From Microbacterium sufflavum (GTDB lineage: Bacteria; Actinomycetota; Actinomycetes; Actinomycetales; Microbacteriaceae): a stretch of DNA of 64,000 bases. Position numbers and translations under genes: made by a program. A model generated the notes under the pieces. The model saw only the letters and a program-made list of their open reading frames with translations, ran no database searches and was not told the origin of the DNA. Location of the stretch: assembly GCF_023101165.1 (NCBI RefSeq), contig NZ_CP078076.1:744001-808000 (forward strand), read 5' to 3'. The stretch's first letter is position 1. Each line of letters opens with the position of its first letter. Shown here piece by piece: positions 52,271-60,619 of the stretch.

Positions 52271-52732
52271 TCACTTGCCGCCGGGAGGACCGATCAGCAG
52301 CAGGATCACGTAGAGCGCGACGATGCCCACGACCAGCAGCACCGCGAGCACCCACGGGCGGCGGAGGAACCAGCGCATCAGCCGGTCGTACCAGCGGCGG
52401 TCGCGGGGGTGGTCGGTGGGGTCGAGCCGCCAGTCGCCGCGCAGCCGACCGGAGCGGTGCAGCCAGATCTCCATCGGGATGGTGGCGTAGGGGATCACGG
52501 CGCTCGCCACCGCCAGTACGCCGACGCCCGGGTGCCAGCGCTGGTTGAGCGCCACCAGCACGGCGGTGGCGGCATAGGCGAGGAACACGAAGCCGTGGAT
52601 ACCGCCGCCGACCGTGACCACGACCCCGGGGGCGCCGACCGCCCTGGCGATGATCGCGGCGATCAGGATCGTCCAGGTGATCGCCTCCGCGATCGCCAGG
52701 ACACGGTACAGACGGCCAGGGGTGCGGAACAC
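52271..52732 (-). CDS. DUF3817-like integral membrane protein
   Basis: A 153-residue protein with four helices: LYRVLAIAEAITWTILIAAII, GIHGFVFLAYAATAVLVAL, VLAVASAVIPYATIPMEIW and the C-terminal VLAVLLVVGIVALYVILLL. The F..R.YR..A..E and G..HG..F.AY pattern fits the DUF3817 family of unknown role. GTG 52732 has GAGGAG 5 nt upstream. Divergent from the AraC-type regulator. Confidence 0.75.
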   Translation of the reverse strand: MFRTPGRLYRVLAIAEAITWTILIAAIIARAVGAPGVVVTVGGGIHGFVFLAYAATAVLVALNQRWHPGVGVLAVASAVIPYATIPMEIWLHRSGRLRGDWRLDPTDHPRDRRWYDRLMRWFLRRPWVLAVLLVVGIVALYVILLLIGPPGGK

Positions 52733-52838
52733 GGGACTCCTCGGGTGGGGTACCCCTCCAGAGTATCCGCGCCCCCCTCGGGCGCCGAATCGCGGCTCCC
52801 ACCGGAATACCGGACGAGGGAGGGGCGTTGCCGAAGGC

Positions 52839-53756
52839 ATGGTGACAGTGGACCCGGACGCGCTCTCGCACGTGCTCGACGCCGTGGAGCTGCGGGTCGG
52901 CGTGGCGCGGCGCATCCCGCTCGCCGCCGGAGGGCTGCTCCCGATCCCGGCCGGGCCCACGACGCTCGTCTACCTCGCATCCGGCAGCGTGCAGGGGCAT
53001 CCGCCCCTCGGCGACGGCTGCCGCCTCGGCGTCGACCCCGACTCCCGCCGCCTCACCCTCGAGACCCGCGAGCGTCGCGACCACCTGGTCGCCGGTGACG
53101 CGTTCCTCACCCTCGGCCGCACCGCGTTCGTGCTGGAGGCCGACCGCGACACCACGCTCATGGTGGTCGACCTCGAGTTCGCCGACGCCACCTCACCGCT
53201 GCCCGCCCTCCTGCCGCCGTTCCTCACCGTCACCGGATTCGACGCGCTCGAGCCCGCGGCCGCCGCGCTCGCCGAGAACATGGGCCTCGTCGACCCCGCG
53301 GCCTCCCCCGCCCGGCAGGGCGACCCCGTGATCTGCCGCATGATGGCGAAGACCGTGCTGATGTCGGTCATCCGCGCCTGGGCCGCCAACGGCTGCGCAC
53401 CCGCGGGCTGGCCCTCGCTGTCGAACGACCCGTTCCTCGACCGGGTGGTCGACGCCATTCACCAGGAGCCAGGACGCGACTGGACGGTCGAGCGCCTCGC
53501 GGCCATCGGCGCCATGTCGCGCTCCACCTTCGCCGAGCGGTTCCGCGTCGCGGTCGGCCGCTCCCCCGCCGACTACGTCACGGAGGTGCGCATCGACGCG
53601 GCCAAGCGCCTGCTCGACGCCGGGCGCTCCGTGTCGGACGTGTCGCGCGAGCTCGGCTACGCGTCCGACGAGGGCTTCAGTCGCGCGTTCCGCCGCCGCA
53701 CGGGTATGACCCCGTCGTCCTGGCGTTCCGCCGCCCGCACTCCCGCCCTGGTCTGA
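52839..53756 (+). CDS. AraC family regulator with cupin-like sensor domain
   Basis: A 305-residue regulator. The N-terminal 190 residues look like the AraC cupin_6 domain (LVYLASGSVQGHP; HLVAGDAFLTLGR). The C-terminal 100 hold two HTHs (LAAIGAMSRSTFAERF; VSRELGYASDEGFSRAF). Several start codons cluster at 52839-52854; ATG 52839 is taken. Targets may be the MFS exporter downstream on the other strand or the divergent DUF3817-like gene, but no site is evident. Confidence 0.85.
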   Translation: MVTVDPDALSHVLDAVELRVGVARRIPLAAGGLLPIPAGPTTLVYLASGSVQGHPPLGDGCRLGVDPDSRRLTLETRERRDHLVAGDAFLTLGRTAFVLEADRDTTLMVVDLEFADATSPLPALLPPFLTVTGFDALEPAAAALAENMGLVDPAASPARQGDPVICRMMAKTVLMSVIRAWAANGCAPAGWPSLSNDPFLDRVVDAIHQEPGRDWTVERLAAIGAMSRSTFAERFRVAVGRSPADYVTEVRIDAAKRLLDAGRSVSDVSRELGYASDEGFSRAFRRRTGMTPSSWRSAARTPALV

Positions 53757-53825
53757 GCGCCGACCCCCGCCGCCGATGTCCCGATGACCGATCGCGTCCC
53801 AGCCCGATCTCGATGGCGGGCTGCC

Positions 53826-53905
53826 CACGACTCCGCAGATCCGCGGCGATGCGACTGCTCGGGCTACGGGCAGGCGACACATCGCCGGGAAACTGCGGAG
53901 TTGTG
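53826..53905. repeat. REP-like imperfect palindrome
   Basis: Left arm 53826-53851 (starting CACGACTCCGCAG) and right arm 53880-53905 (ending CTGCGGAGTTGTG) are complementary at 22 of 26 positions; the 28-nt loop is itself partly self-complementary. It fills most of the gap between two convergent genes. Size and form resemble repetitive extragenic palindromes. No second copy lies in this window. Confidence 0.6.
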
Positions 53906-53939
53906 AACCGCGCGGGAGGCGGCGCCGCCCTGTGCCCCG

Positions 53940-55136
53940 TCAGCCCCGCGTGCTCAGCCGGTTCGACAGGCCGAACAGCACCGCACCCGCGAGCAGCGAC
54001 ACCGCGCCGATCATGTAGGCGAGCTCCACGCTCAGCGTGTCGACGAGCAGCCCGCCCAGACCCGCGGCGAGGGTGATCGCACCCTGGAACCCGACGACCA
54101 CGAGGCTGCCGCCCGCCTCCAGGCGATCCGGCATGCGGTGCCCGACCCACGTGTTGATCACGATCAGCCACGACGAGAAGACGAAGCCCCAGACGAGCAC
54201 GACCACGCCGACGCCGATGATCGACCCGGAGAAGAGGATCATCGAGATGACCGCGGCGGCGATCACGAGCGGCGCGAACACGGCGAAGAACGCGAACGAC
54301 CGGTCGATCACCAGCCCGATCGAGATGTTGCCGAGGAGACCGCCGACGCCGAACAGCGCCAGCAGCACCACGATGGTCGAGGCGTCGACGTCGGGGATGC
54401 GCTCGAGCGCCAGCCGCACGTAGGTGTAGGCGAGGAAGTGCCCGAGCACCACGAGGACGTGCCCGACCATGCCCAGCCCGATACCGGGGCGGCGGACCGT
54501 GTCGACGAGCAGCCGCAGGCTCGACGCCCGCTCGGCCGGCACCGACGGCAGCGCCCAGCGCAGCGCGACCGCCAGCACCACCATCAGCACGCCGGCGAGC
54601 GCGAACACCATCCGCCAGTCGACGACCTCGCTGAGCATCACGCCGATCGGCACCCCGGCGACCGTGGCCAGCGACACCCCGGCCGAGGTGAACATGACCC
54701 CGCGGCCCAGGTGCTCCGGCCCCGCGAGCCGTGCGGCGACCGTGATCGACATGGTCCAGTAGGCGCTGATCGCCGCGCCCAGCAGGAACCGGGCGGCGAG
54801 CACGAGCAGCAGGTTCGGCGCGATCGCGACCACGAGGTTCGACACGGCCGCGGCGAGCGCCATCCACACCAGCAGCGACCGGCGGTCGAGGCGCGGGAAG
54901 ATCAGCCCGATCGTGGGCGCGACGACGAGTCCCACCAGCGCCGTGACCGTGACCGTCTGCCCCGCCTGACCCGGGGTGACCCCGAGGCCGTCGGCCATCT
55001 CGGTGAGGACACCGTTGGGGAGGAACTCGGCGGTCACGAGCAGGAAGCCCATGATCATGAGCGCGATGAGTCCGCCGTAGCGGATGCGGTCGGCCCGGGT
55101 GGGCGCCGCGGTGGGGACGGGGGCAGTCGTGGTCAT
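53940..55136 (-). CDS. MFS transporter (drug/metabolite efflux type)
   Basis: A 398-residue twelve-helix major facilitator protein of the AraJ/YdhP-like DHA1 group. Helix 1 is LIALMIMGFLLVTAEFLPNGVLTEM, with the motif D1-like AEFxPxGLL pattern. A second typical segment is VSLATVAGVPIGVMLSEVVDWRMVFAL (motif C-like). It probably exports a small molecule by proton antiport. ATG 55136. A 15-bp direct repeat lies 34-69 nt upstream, shared with the divergent RIO-kinase promoter. Confidence 0.88.
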   Translation of the reverse strand: MTTTAPVPTAAPTRADRIRYGGLIALMIMGFLLVTAEFLPNGVLTEMADGLGVTPGQAGQTVTVTALVGLVVAPTIGLIFPRLDRRSLLVWMALAAAVSNLVVAIAPNLLLVLAARFLLGAAISAYWTMSITVAARLAGPEHLGRGVMFTSAGVSLATVAGVPIGVMLSEVVDWRMVFALAGVLMVVLAVALRWALPSVPAERASSLRLLVDTVRRPGIGLGMVGHVLVVLGHFLAYTYVRLALERIPDVDASTIVVLLALFGVGGLLGNISIGLVIDRSFAFFAVFAPLVIAAAVISMILFSGSIIGVGVVVLVWGFVFSSWLIVINTWVGHRMPDRLEAGGSLVVVGFQGAITLAAGLGGLLVDTLSVELAYMIGAVSLLAGAVLFGLSNRLSTRG

Positions 55137-55169
55137 GGTTCCACCCTTCCGGCGCCCGTGCGTCCGCGC

Positions 55170-55205
55170 CCGACCGGTCGTCCGCCGCGTCCGACCGATC
55201 GTCCG
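55170..55205. repeat. 15-bp direct repeat in the MFS/RIO-kinase intergenic region
   Basis: CCGACCGGTCGTCCG (55170-55184) and CCGACCGATCGTCCG (55191-55205) match at 14 of 15 positions and start 21 bp apart, two helical turns. Each contains a near-palindromic CGACCGrTCG core. A candidate regulator site for the divergent genes. Confidence 0.5.
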
Positions 55206-55209
55206 ACCC

Positions 55210-55239
55210 TGGACACGCGCCCGCGCACCCCCGTAGGCT
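55210..55239 (+). promoter_or_regulatory. Promoter of the RIO-kinase gene
   Basis: TGGACA (55210-55215) and TAGGCT (55234-55239) are 18 bp apart. The near-perfect palindrome CCGGGAGTCTCCCGG (55250-55264) lies just past the expected +1 and could be an operator or a 5' hairpin. Confidence 0.6.
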
Positions 55240-55291
55240 CGTCGTCGCACCGGGAGTCTCCCGGGAAGCCCGAGCGGAAGGAGGCGATGAG

Positions 55292-55354
55292 ATGAACACC
55301 GTCGTCGTCGCGCCCTTCGCCGACCACCTTCCCCTCGAGGCCGCCCGCTCCTGA
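55292..55354 (+). CDS. Possible 20-residue leader peptide upstream of the RIO kinase
   Basis: ATG 55292 has a consensus AGGAGG 7 nt upstream, stronger than the site of the kinase itself. It encodes MNTVVVAPFADHLPLEAARS and stops at 55354. The stop lies in the loop of a perfect 8-bp hairpin, GAGGCCGC (55337-55344) with GCGGCCTC (55362-55369), 19 nt before the kinase start. Translation could therefore open or close the hairpin. Too short for homology. Confidence 0.45.
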   Translation: MNTVVVAPFADHLPLEAARS

Positions 55355-55387
55355 TCGCCGTGCGGCCTCCCTTCCCGGAGCCACACC

Positions 55388-56260
55388 GTGACCGATCCCT
55401 CCGCTTCCCCGGAAGCCGCGTCCTTCGACGCCTCCCCCTTCGATTCCCTCGAGACCTCCCTGTCCTTCGCCGACGTCGAACCCGGTGACGGGCAGCGCTG
55501 GACCACCTGGCCCTCCGCCACCCCGACCGAACGCGGCCCCGAGCCGCGGCCCGCGTGGGTCGTGACCTCGGCGGGCGCGCTCGACACCGAGCTCGGCATC
55601 CTCAAGACGGGCAAGGAGGCCGACGTGTTCCTGCTCGAACGCGCCGTTCCCGACGACCCCGCGCAGCGCACCCTGCTGGCGGCGAAGCGGTACCGCGGCG
55701 AGGAGAACCGGAGCTTCCACCGCTCCGCCGTGTACACGGAGGGCCGCAGCACCCGGAACACCCGCGACACCAGGGCCCTGGCCCGCAAGTCGGAGCACGG
55801 GCGCGCGGTGGCTGCGGCGCAGTGGTCGTTCGCGGAGTTCGAGGCGCTGTGCCGCCTGTGGCAGCTCGGCGCCCCGGTGCCCTACCCCGTGCAGGTGAGC
55901 GGGACCGAGGTGCTGATGGAGTTCCTCGGCGATGACGACGGCACCGCAGCCCCGCGGCTCGCGCAGGTGCGCGCCGACCGCGACACCCTGCAGGAGCACT
56001 ACGCGCAGGTGGTCGAGCTCATGCGGGTGTTCGCCGCGGCGGGTTTCGCGCACGGCGACCTGTCCGCGTACAACCTGCTCGTGCACCAGGGGCGGGTGCG
56101 GGTGATCGACCTGCCGCAGATCGTGGACGTGATCGCGAACCCGCAGGGGCTCGACCTGCTGCACCGCGACTGCGTGAACGTGTGCGACTGGTTCGCGCGG
56201 CGCCGCGTGGAGTGCGACGCCGAGGATCTGTTCGCCGACCTGCTCGCGGCGCTGTACTGA
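55388..56260 (+). CDS. RIO1-type serine protein kinase
   Basis: A 290-residue RIO-family atypical kinase. After a 60-residue acidic start the core shows LKTGKEADVFLLE (ATP loop), the lysine in LAAKRYRGE, the catalytic loop FAHGDLSAYNLLV and the metal-binding VIDLPQIVD. In archaea and eukaryotes RIO1 matures small ribosomal subunits; the bacterial role is not established. GTG 55388 is the start, with GGAG 9 nt upstream. It is preceded by a small leader ORF and hairpin and convergent with the agmatinase-family gene. Confidence 0.88.
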   Translation: MTDPSASPEAASFDASPFDSLETSLSFADVEPGDGQRWTTWPSATPTERGPEPRPAWVVTSAGALDTELGILKTGKEADVFLLERAVPDDPAQRTLLAAKRYRGEENRSFHRSAVYTEGRSTRNTRDTRALARKSEHGRAVAAAQWSFAEFEALCRLWQLGAPVPYPVQVSGTEVLMEFLGDDDGTAAPRLAQVRADRDTLQEHYAQVVELMRVFAAAGFAHGDLSAYNLLVHQGRVRVIDLPQIVDVIANPQGLDLLHRDCVNVCDWFARRRVECDAEDLFADLLAALY

Positions 56261-56269
56261 CCCGTCGCG

Positions 56270-57217
56270 TCAGGAGGCCAGGCGGGCGGCCAGCAGCGTC
56301 ACGAGCTCGTACACCACGTGGCTCGCGGCGATCCCGGTCATCTGCGCGTGGTCGTAGGCGGGCGACACCTCCACGACGTCGGCGCCCACGATGTCGCGGT
56401 CGCGCAGCGCGCGGAGGATGCGCAGCAGCTCACGGCTCGTGAGTCCTCCCGCCTCGGGGGTCCCGGTGCCGGGGGCGTGCGCGGGGTCGAGCACGTCGAT
56501 GTCGATCGACACGTACAGCGGCTTGTCGCCGATGCGCGTGAGGATCCGGTCGATCGCGGCTTCCACGCCGTGCTCCTCGATGTACTCGCTCGACACGATC
56601 GAGAACCCCAGGCGCTCGTCGTCCTCCAGGTCCTGCTTGGAGTAGAGGGGGCCGCGCGTGCCCACGTGGCAGCTGGCGGTGAGGTCGATCAGCCCCTCCT
56701 CGCTCGCGCGGCGGAAGGGCGTGCCGTGCGTGATGGGCGCGCCGAAGTAGGTGTCCCACGTGTCGAGGTGCGCGTCGAAGTGCAGCACCGCGACCGGCCC
56801 GTGCTTCGCGGCCACGGCGCGCAGCAGCGGCAGGGCCACGGTGTGGTCGCCGCCGATCGTCACGATGCGCTGCACCTGCTCGCCGAGCGCCGTCGCCGCG
56901 CGCTCGACCTCGGTCACGGCCTCGGTGAGGTCGAAGGGGTTCACGGGGATGTCGCCCGCGTCGACGACCTGCGCGAGCTGGAAGGGCGACACGTCCTGCG
57001 CCGGGTTGTACGGGCGCAGCAGACGCGACGACTCCCGCACGTGCGACGGACCGAACCGCGTGCCGGGGCGGTAGCTCACACCGGAGTCGAACGGGATCCC
57101 CACCACGGCGATGTCGGCGCGCGGCACGTCTTCGATGCGGGGCAGGCGGGCGAAGGTGGCGATGCCGGAGTACCGCGGGTTCACGGAGGCGTCGACGGGG
57201 CCGATGGTGTCGGTCAT
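56270..57217 (-). CDS. Agmatinase-family ureohydrolase
   Basis: A 315-residue binuclear-manganese ureohydrolase. Metal ligands are seen in [24 protein letters not shown] and [15 protein letters not shown], and the N-terminus has [18 protein letters not shown]. Members hydrolyse agmatine, guanidinobutyrate or guanidinopropionate to an amine and urea, and sequence alone does not decide which. It is last in a four-gene operon after a TPP enzyme, an amidohydrolase and a transporter, 34 nt behind the TPP gene. Neighbours hint at guanidinobutyrate. Confidence 0.88.
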   Translation of the reverse strand: MTDTIGPVDASVNPRYSGIATFARLPRIEDVPRADIAVVGIPFDSGVSYRPGTRFGPSHVRESSRLLRPYNPAQDVSPFQLAQVVDAGDIPVNPFDLTEAVTEVERAATALGEQVQRIVTIGGDHTVALPLLRAVAAKHGPVAVLHFDAHLDTWDTYFGAPITHGTPFRRASEEGLIDLTASCHVGTRGPLYSKQDLEDDERLGFSIVSSEYIEEHGVEAAIDRILTRIGDKPLYVSIDIDVLDPAHAPGTGTPEAGGLTSRELLRILRALRDRDIVGADVVEVSPAYDHAQMTGIAASHVVYELVTLLAARLAS

Positions 57218-57251
57218 TTCTCGTTCCTGTTCGTTCGGGGTGTCGAAGGGC

Positions 57252-58868
57252 TCAGAGGGCGTGCTGCGGCAGGTGCACGAGCTGCACGCCGCCCGCGGCG
57301 ATGGCGGCGCGGATGCTCGGGGCGATGTCGTCGCGTCTCTCGACACGATGCCCGGTCGCGCCGAACGCGGTGGCGAGCGCGGCCCAGTCGGGCTGCACCA
57401 GATCCACGCCGATCGGGGCCATGCCGCGTTCGACCTCGTTCTGGCGGATCTCGGCGTAGCCGCCGTTGTCGACGCACACGACCGTGAGGTCGAGGCGCTG
57501 CTCGACCGCGGTGACGAGCTCGTTCACGCAGAACATGAGCGCGCCGTCGCCGATCACCGTGACCACCGGGCGCTCGGTCTGCGCGACCGCGGCGCCGATG
57601 GCGGCGGGCAGCCCGTAGCCGAGCGTGGCATAGGTGGGCGTGTAGAGCAGGGAGTGCGGATGCTCCTGTCGCAGCACGCTGCCCAGCGCCATGTACACGA
57701 TCTGCGACGAGTCGCCCGCCACGATCGCGTCGTCGGGCAGTGCCGCGGCGATCACCTCCGCGAGCGCCACCGTCTCGGGGGCCGTGGCGCGGGACTCGTC
57801 CTCGATCGCGGCCCGTTCGGCCGACAGGTCGCGCGGTGTCGGGGCCGTGTCGGGCAGCAGCGGCAGCAGGGCATCGGTCACCGCGGCCGCGTCGCCGGTG
57901 ATCCCGACGGTCGCGGTGAGGTTCTTGTCGCGCTGCGCCGGGGAGATGTCGATGCGGATCACGGCTCCGCGGGCCTCGAGGCGCGGGGCCCAGAGCTCCG
58001 CCTCCCCGAGCTTCGAGCCGACCACGAGCAGCACGTCCGCGGCCTCGGCGACGGCGCGGGCGGCGGCGAGGCGCAGGTTCGAGCCGAGCGACAGCGGGTG
58101 GCCCTCGTCGAGCACGCCCTTGCCGTTCAGGGTGGTGAGGACCGGGGCGCCCAGGCGCTCGGCGATCGCGGTCACCTGATGCACCGCGTCCACGGCTCCC
58201 CCGCCGGCGACGATCACCGGACGTTCGGCGGCAGAGAGCAGCCGGCCGGCCTCGGCGAGCGCGACCGGGTCGCCGGCCACGCGCTCGGGCATCGGACGGG
58301 GCGCCCGGGCGGCGGCGGGCACGTCGGCCGGGGCCTCCAGCACGTCGAGCGGGATCTCGATGTGCACGGGGCGCGGGCGCCCGGTGCGGAAGAGGTGGAA
58401 GGCGTCGTGCACGGCCTCCACCCCCTCGGCCGCCGTGGTCACCCGGCGCGACCACTCCGCGATCGCGCCGACCATGGCCGTGGCGTCCTTCGTCTCGTGC
58501 AGGGTGCCCACGTCGGCGAACTCCGCGCCGAGCGGCACCCCGGGCGACAGCACGATCAGCGGACGCGACTCGCAGAACGCGGTGCCGATCGCGCTCAGGG
58601 CGTTCTGCAGCCCGGGGCCCGACGTGGTGATCACGACGCCGGGGAGCCCGGTCTGCTGCGCCCAGCCGTCGGCGCCGTAGCCGGAGCCCTGCTCGTGCCG
58701 GTTGGTGACGGCGCGGATGCCGAGGTCGGCCAGGGGGCGGTACAGCTCCAGGTTGTGCGTGCCGGGGATGCCGAACACCGCCGTCACCCCGTAGCCGCGG
58801 ATGGTCTCCAGCACCGCGCGGCCCGCCGTGTCGGCGTACGGGGCGGTGGGGTTCGCGTCGGCGCTCAT
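57252..58868 (-). CDS. Thiamine-pyrophosphate-dependent enzyme (acetolactate-synthase-like)
   Basis: A 538-residue TPP enzyme with the three-domain acetolactate-synthase layout. The Pyr domain has [14 protein letters not shown] and the catalytic Glu in [13 protein letters not shown]. The PP domain has [13 protein letters not shown] and the cofactor motif [14 protein letters not shown]...DNGGY. Related enzymes include acetolactate synthase and the 2-ketoarginine decarboxylase of the arginine transaminase pathway (AruI). Beside an agmatinase-like enzyme the latter is attractive, but it is inference. No regulatory small subunit is present, which argues against anabolic acetolactate synthase. Confidence 0.83.
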   Translation of the reverse strand: MSADANPTAPYADTAGRAVLETIRGYGVTAVFGIPGTHNLELYRPLADLGIRAVTNRHEQGSGYGADGWAQQTGLPGVVITTSGPGLQNALSAIGTAFCESRPLIVLSPGVPLGAEFADVGTLHETKDATAMVGAIAEWSRRVTTAAEGVEAVHDAFHLFRTGRPRPVHIEIPLDVLEAPADVPAAARAPRPMPERVAGDPVALAEAGRLLSAAERPVIVAGGGAVDAVHQVTAIAERLGAPVLTTLNGKGVLDEGHPLSLGSNLRLAAARAVAEAADVLLVVGSKLGEAELWAPRLEARGAVIRIDISPAQRDKNLTATVGITGDAAAVTDALLPLLPDTAPTPRDLSAERAAIEDESRATAPETVALAEVIAAALPDDAIVAGDSSQIVYMALGSVLRQEHPHSLLYTPTYATLGYGLPAAIGAAVAQTERPVVTVIGDGALMFCVNELVTAVEQRLDLTVVCVDNGGYAEIRQNEVERGMAPIGVDLVQPDWAALATAFGATGHRVERRDDIAPSIRAAIAAGGVQLVHLPQHAL

Positions 58869-58882
58869 GCTCGTATCCTCGT

Positions 58883-60571
58883 TCAGACGGCGGCCGTGGT
58901 GCGGGCGGCGACGTGGCGGCGCACGCCGTCGACCCAGGTCTCGCGCACCTCGATGGCCGCGATCTCCTCGGCGGGCACGGCCAGCGGGTCGTCCGAGAGC
59001 ACCGCGAAGTCGGCGAGCTTGCCCACTTCCAGCGAGCCCAGGTCGTCTTCCCGCCCGATCGACACGGCCCCCTCGATCGTGTGGGCGCGCAGTGCGGCGA
59101 GCGCGGAGATGCGCAGGTCGTCGGGCCCGAGCCGGTGGCCGCGGCGGGTGACGCGGGTGACCGCCGTCTGGATGGCCTCCAGCGGGATCGGCTCGGCGAC
59201 CGGGGCGTCGGAGGAGATCGTCATGGGCACGCCCGCCCGCTCGAACTCGCCGAGCGGGTTGAACCGCTCGCCCGGGGTGCCGATGGCCTCCTCCACGCCC
59301 TCGCCCCAGTTGAAGTAGTGCTGGGTCTGGTTGACGGGACGGATGCCGGCGGTCGCCATGCGCGCGATCTGCCCGGGCGTGGGCAGGCCGCAGTGCTCGA
59401 TGCGGTGCCGGGCGTCCGCATCTGGACGTTCGGCGAGCGCGGCCTCGATCGCCGACACGACCATCTCGATCGCGGTGGGCGACTGCGCGTGCGTCGCCGT
59501 CTGGAGCCCCGCGGCGTGCGCCTTGCGGATCAGCTCGGCGTAGTCGGCGGGCTCGTGGTACAGCTGGCCCGTGCGGCACGGGTCGCCCACGTAGCCGTCG
59601 GGGAAGTACGCGGTCCAGCCGCCGAGGGTGCCGTCGGCGTAGAACTTGATGCCGGCGAAGCTCAGGTGCGCGTTGCCGAACTGTCCGACGAGCCCCATCT
59701 CGAGCGCCTCGTCGAGCAGATGCGACAGCAGGTACATCGACACGCGCAGCTCGAGCCGCCCGGCCTCCGCGAGCCGCAGGTACATGTCGAACTCGCGGCG
59801 CGTGACCTGGCAGTCGCCGATCGAGGTGACACCGCCCGCGAGGAACCGCTGCGTCGCGGCGTCGAGCTGCCGCAGGTGCTCCTCCGGCTCATCGGCCAGG
59901 TGGAAGTTCGGGCCGTGGTGGCCGATCTTCACCCCGTGCACGCCCGTCAGGATGTTGCACGCCGCGTCGGACAGCTCCCCGGTGAGCTCGCCGTCGGCGT
60001 CGCGGAAGAACTCGCCGCCGTCCGGGTTCGGGGTGTCGCGGTCCACGCCGTTGACGTCGAGCGTGTACGAGTTCACGACGCCGCCGTGACCCGAGGCGTT
60101 CATGAGGTACACCTCCCGGTCGGACGCGACCTCGTCGAGCTCGAACCGGGTGGGGTGGCGCTTCTCGGCGAGGTTGCGCTGCTCGTAGCCGTATCCGCGC
60201 ACCGGGCGACCGGCGGGGAGCCCGGCCGCCGCGGCCTTCAGCAGGGCGACGATCTCGGGGATGCTGCCCGCCTTCTCCGGCCCGCAGTCCACCCACGTCA
60301 TCATCTGCCCGAACATGAGCGGGTGCGCGTGCGCGTCGACGAACCCGGGCACCACGACCGCGTCGCCGAGCTCGACGCGCTCCGGGGTCAGCTCGGCCCT
60401 GGCCGCCACGTCCTCGCACTCCGCGACCGTGCCGAGGGCGACGATGCGCCCCCGGTCGGTGAGCATCGCGGTCGCGGTGGTGTCCGCCGCGTCCGCGGTG
60501 TGGATGGCGCGGGCGGTGACGAGGGCGGGGGCGGCCTGGGCCGAGCGGTCGAAGGGGGTGAGCTTGCGCAT
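58883..60571 (-). CDS. YtcJ-type metal-dependent amidohydrolase
   Basis: A 562-residue amidohydrolase of the YtcJ-like group (imidazolonepropionase/urease superfamily). The metal site shows VDAHAHPLMFG, THAQSP and RHRIEHCGLP, with the catalytic Asp in ISSDAPV. The C-terminal LGSLEVGKLADFAVLSDDPL is typical. It probably hydrolyses an amide, N-formyl or cyclic guanidino compound taken in by the co-encoded transporter; the true substrate is unknown. It sits 14 nt before the TPP gene. Confidence 0.85.
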   Translation of the reverse strand: MRKLTPFDRSAQAAPALVTARAIHTADAADTTATAMLTDRGRIVALGTVAECEDVAARAELTPERVELGDAVVVPGFVDAHAHPLMFGQMMTWVDCGPEKAGSIPEIVALLKAAAAGLPAGRPVRGYGYEQRNLAEKRHPTRFELDEVASDREVYLMNASGHGGVVNSYTLDVNGVDRDTPNPDGGEFFRDADGELTGELSDAACNILTGVHGVKIGHHGPNFHLADEPEEHLRQLDAATQRFLAGGVTSIGDCQVTRREFDMYLRLAEAGRLELRVSMYLLSHLLDEALEMGLVGQFGNAHLSFAGIKFYADGTLGGWTAYFPDGYVGDPCRTGQLYHEPADYAELIRKAHAAGLQTATHAQSPTAIEMVVSAIEAALAERPDADARHRIEHCGLPTPGQIARMATAGIRPVNQTQHYFNWGEGVEEAIGTPGERFNPLGEFERAGVPMTISSDAPVAEPIPLEAIQTAVTRVTRRGHRLGPDDLRISALAALRAHTIEGAVSIGREDDLGSLEVGKLADFAVLSDDPLAVPAEEIAAIEVRETWVDGVRRHVAARTTAAV

Positions 60572-60619
60572 GAGGAGCCTGTTCGCGGTGGGGTCGTGCG
60601 GGTGGGGAGGCGGAGCCGA

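Noticed and set aside
57252-58868. TPP enzyme considered as biosynthetic acetolactate synthase IlvB
   Set aside because: No IlvN or IlvC neighbours; it sits in a catabolic-style operon with a ureohydrolase and an importer.
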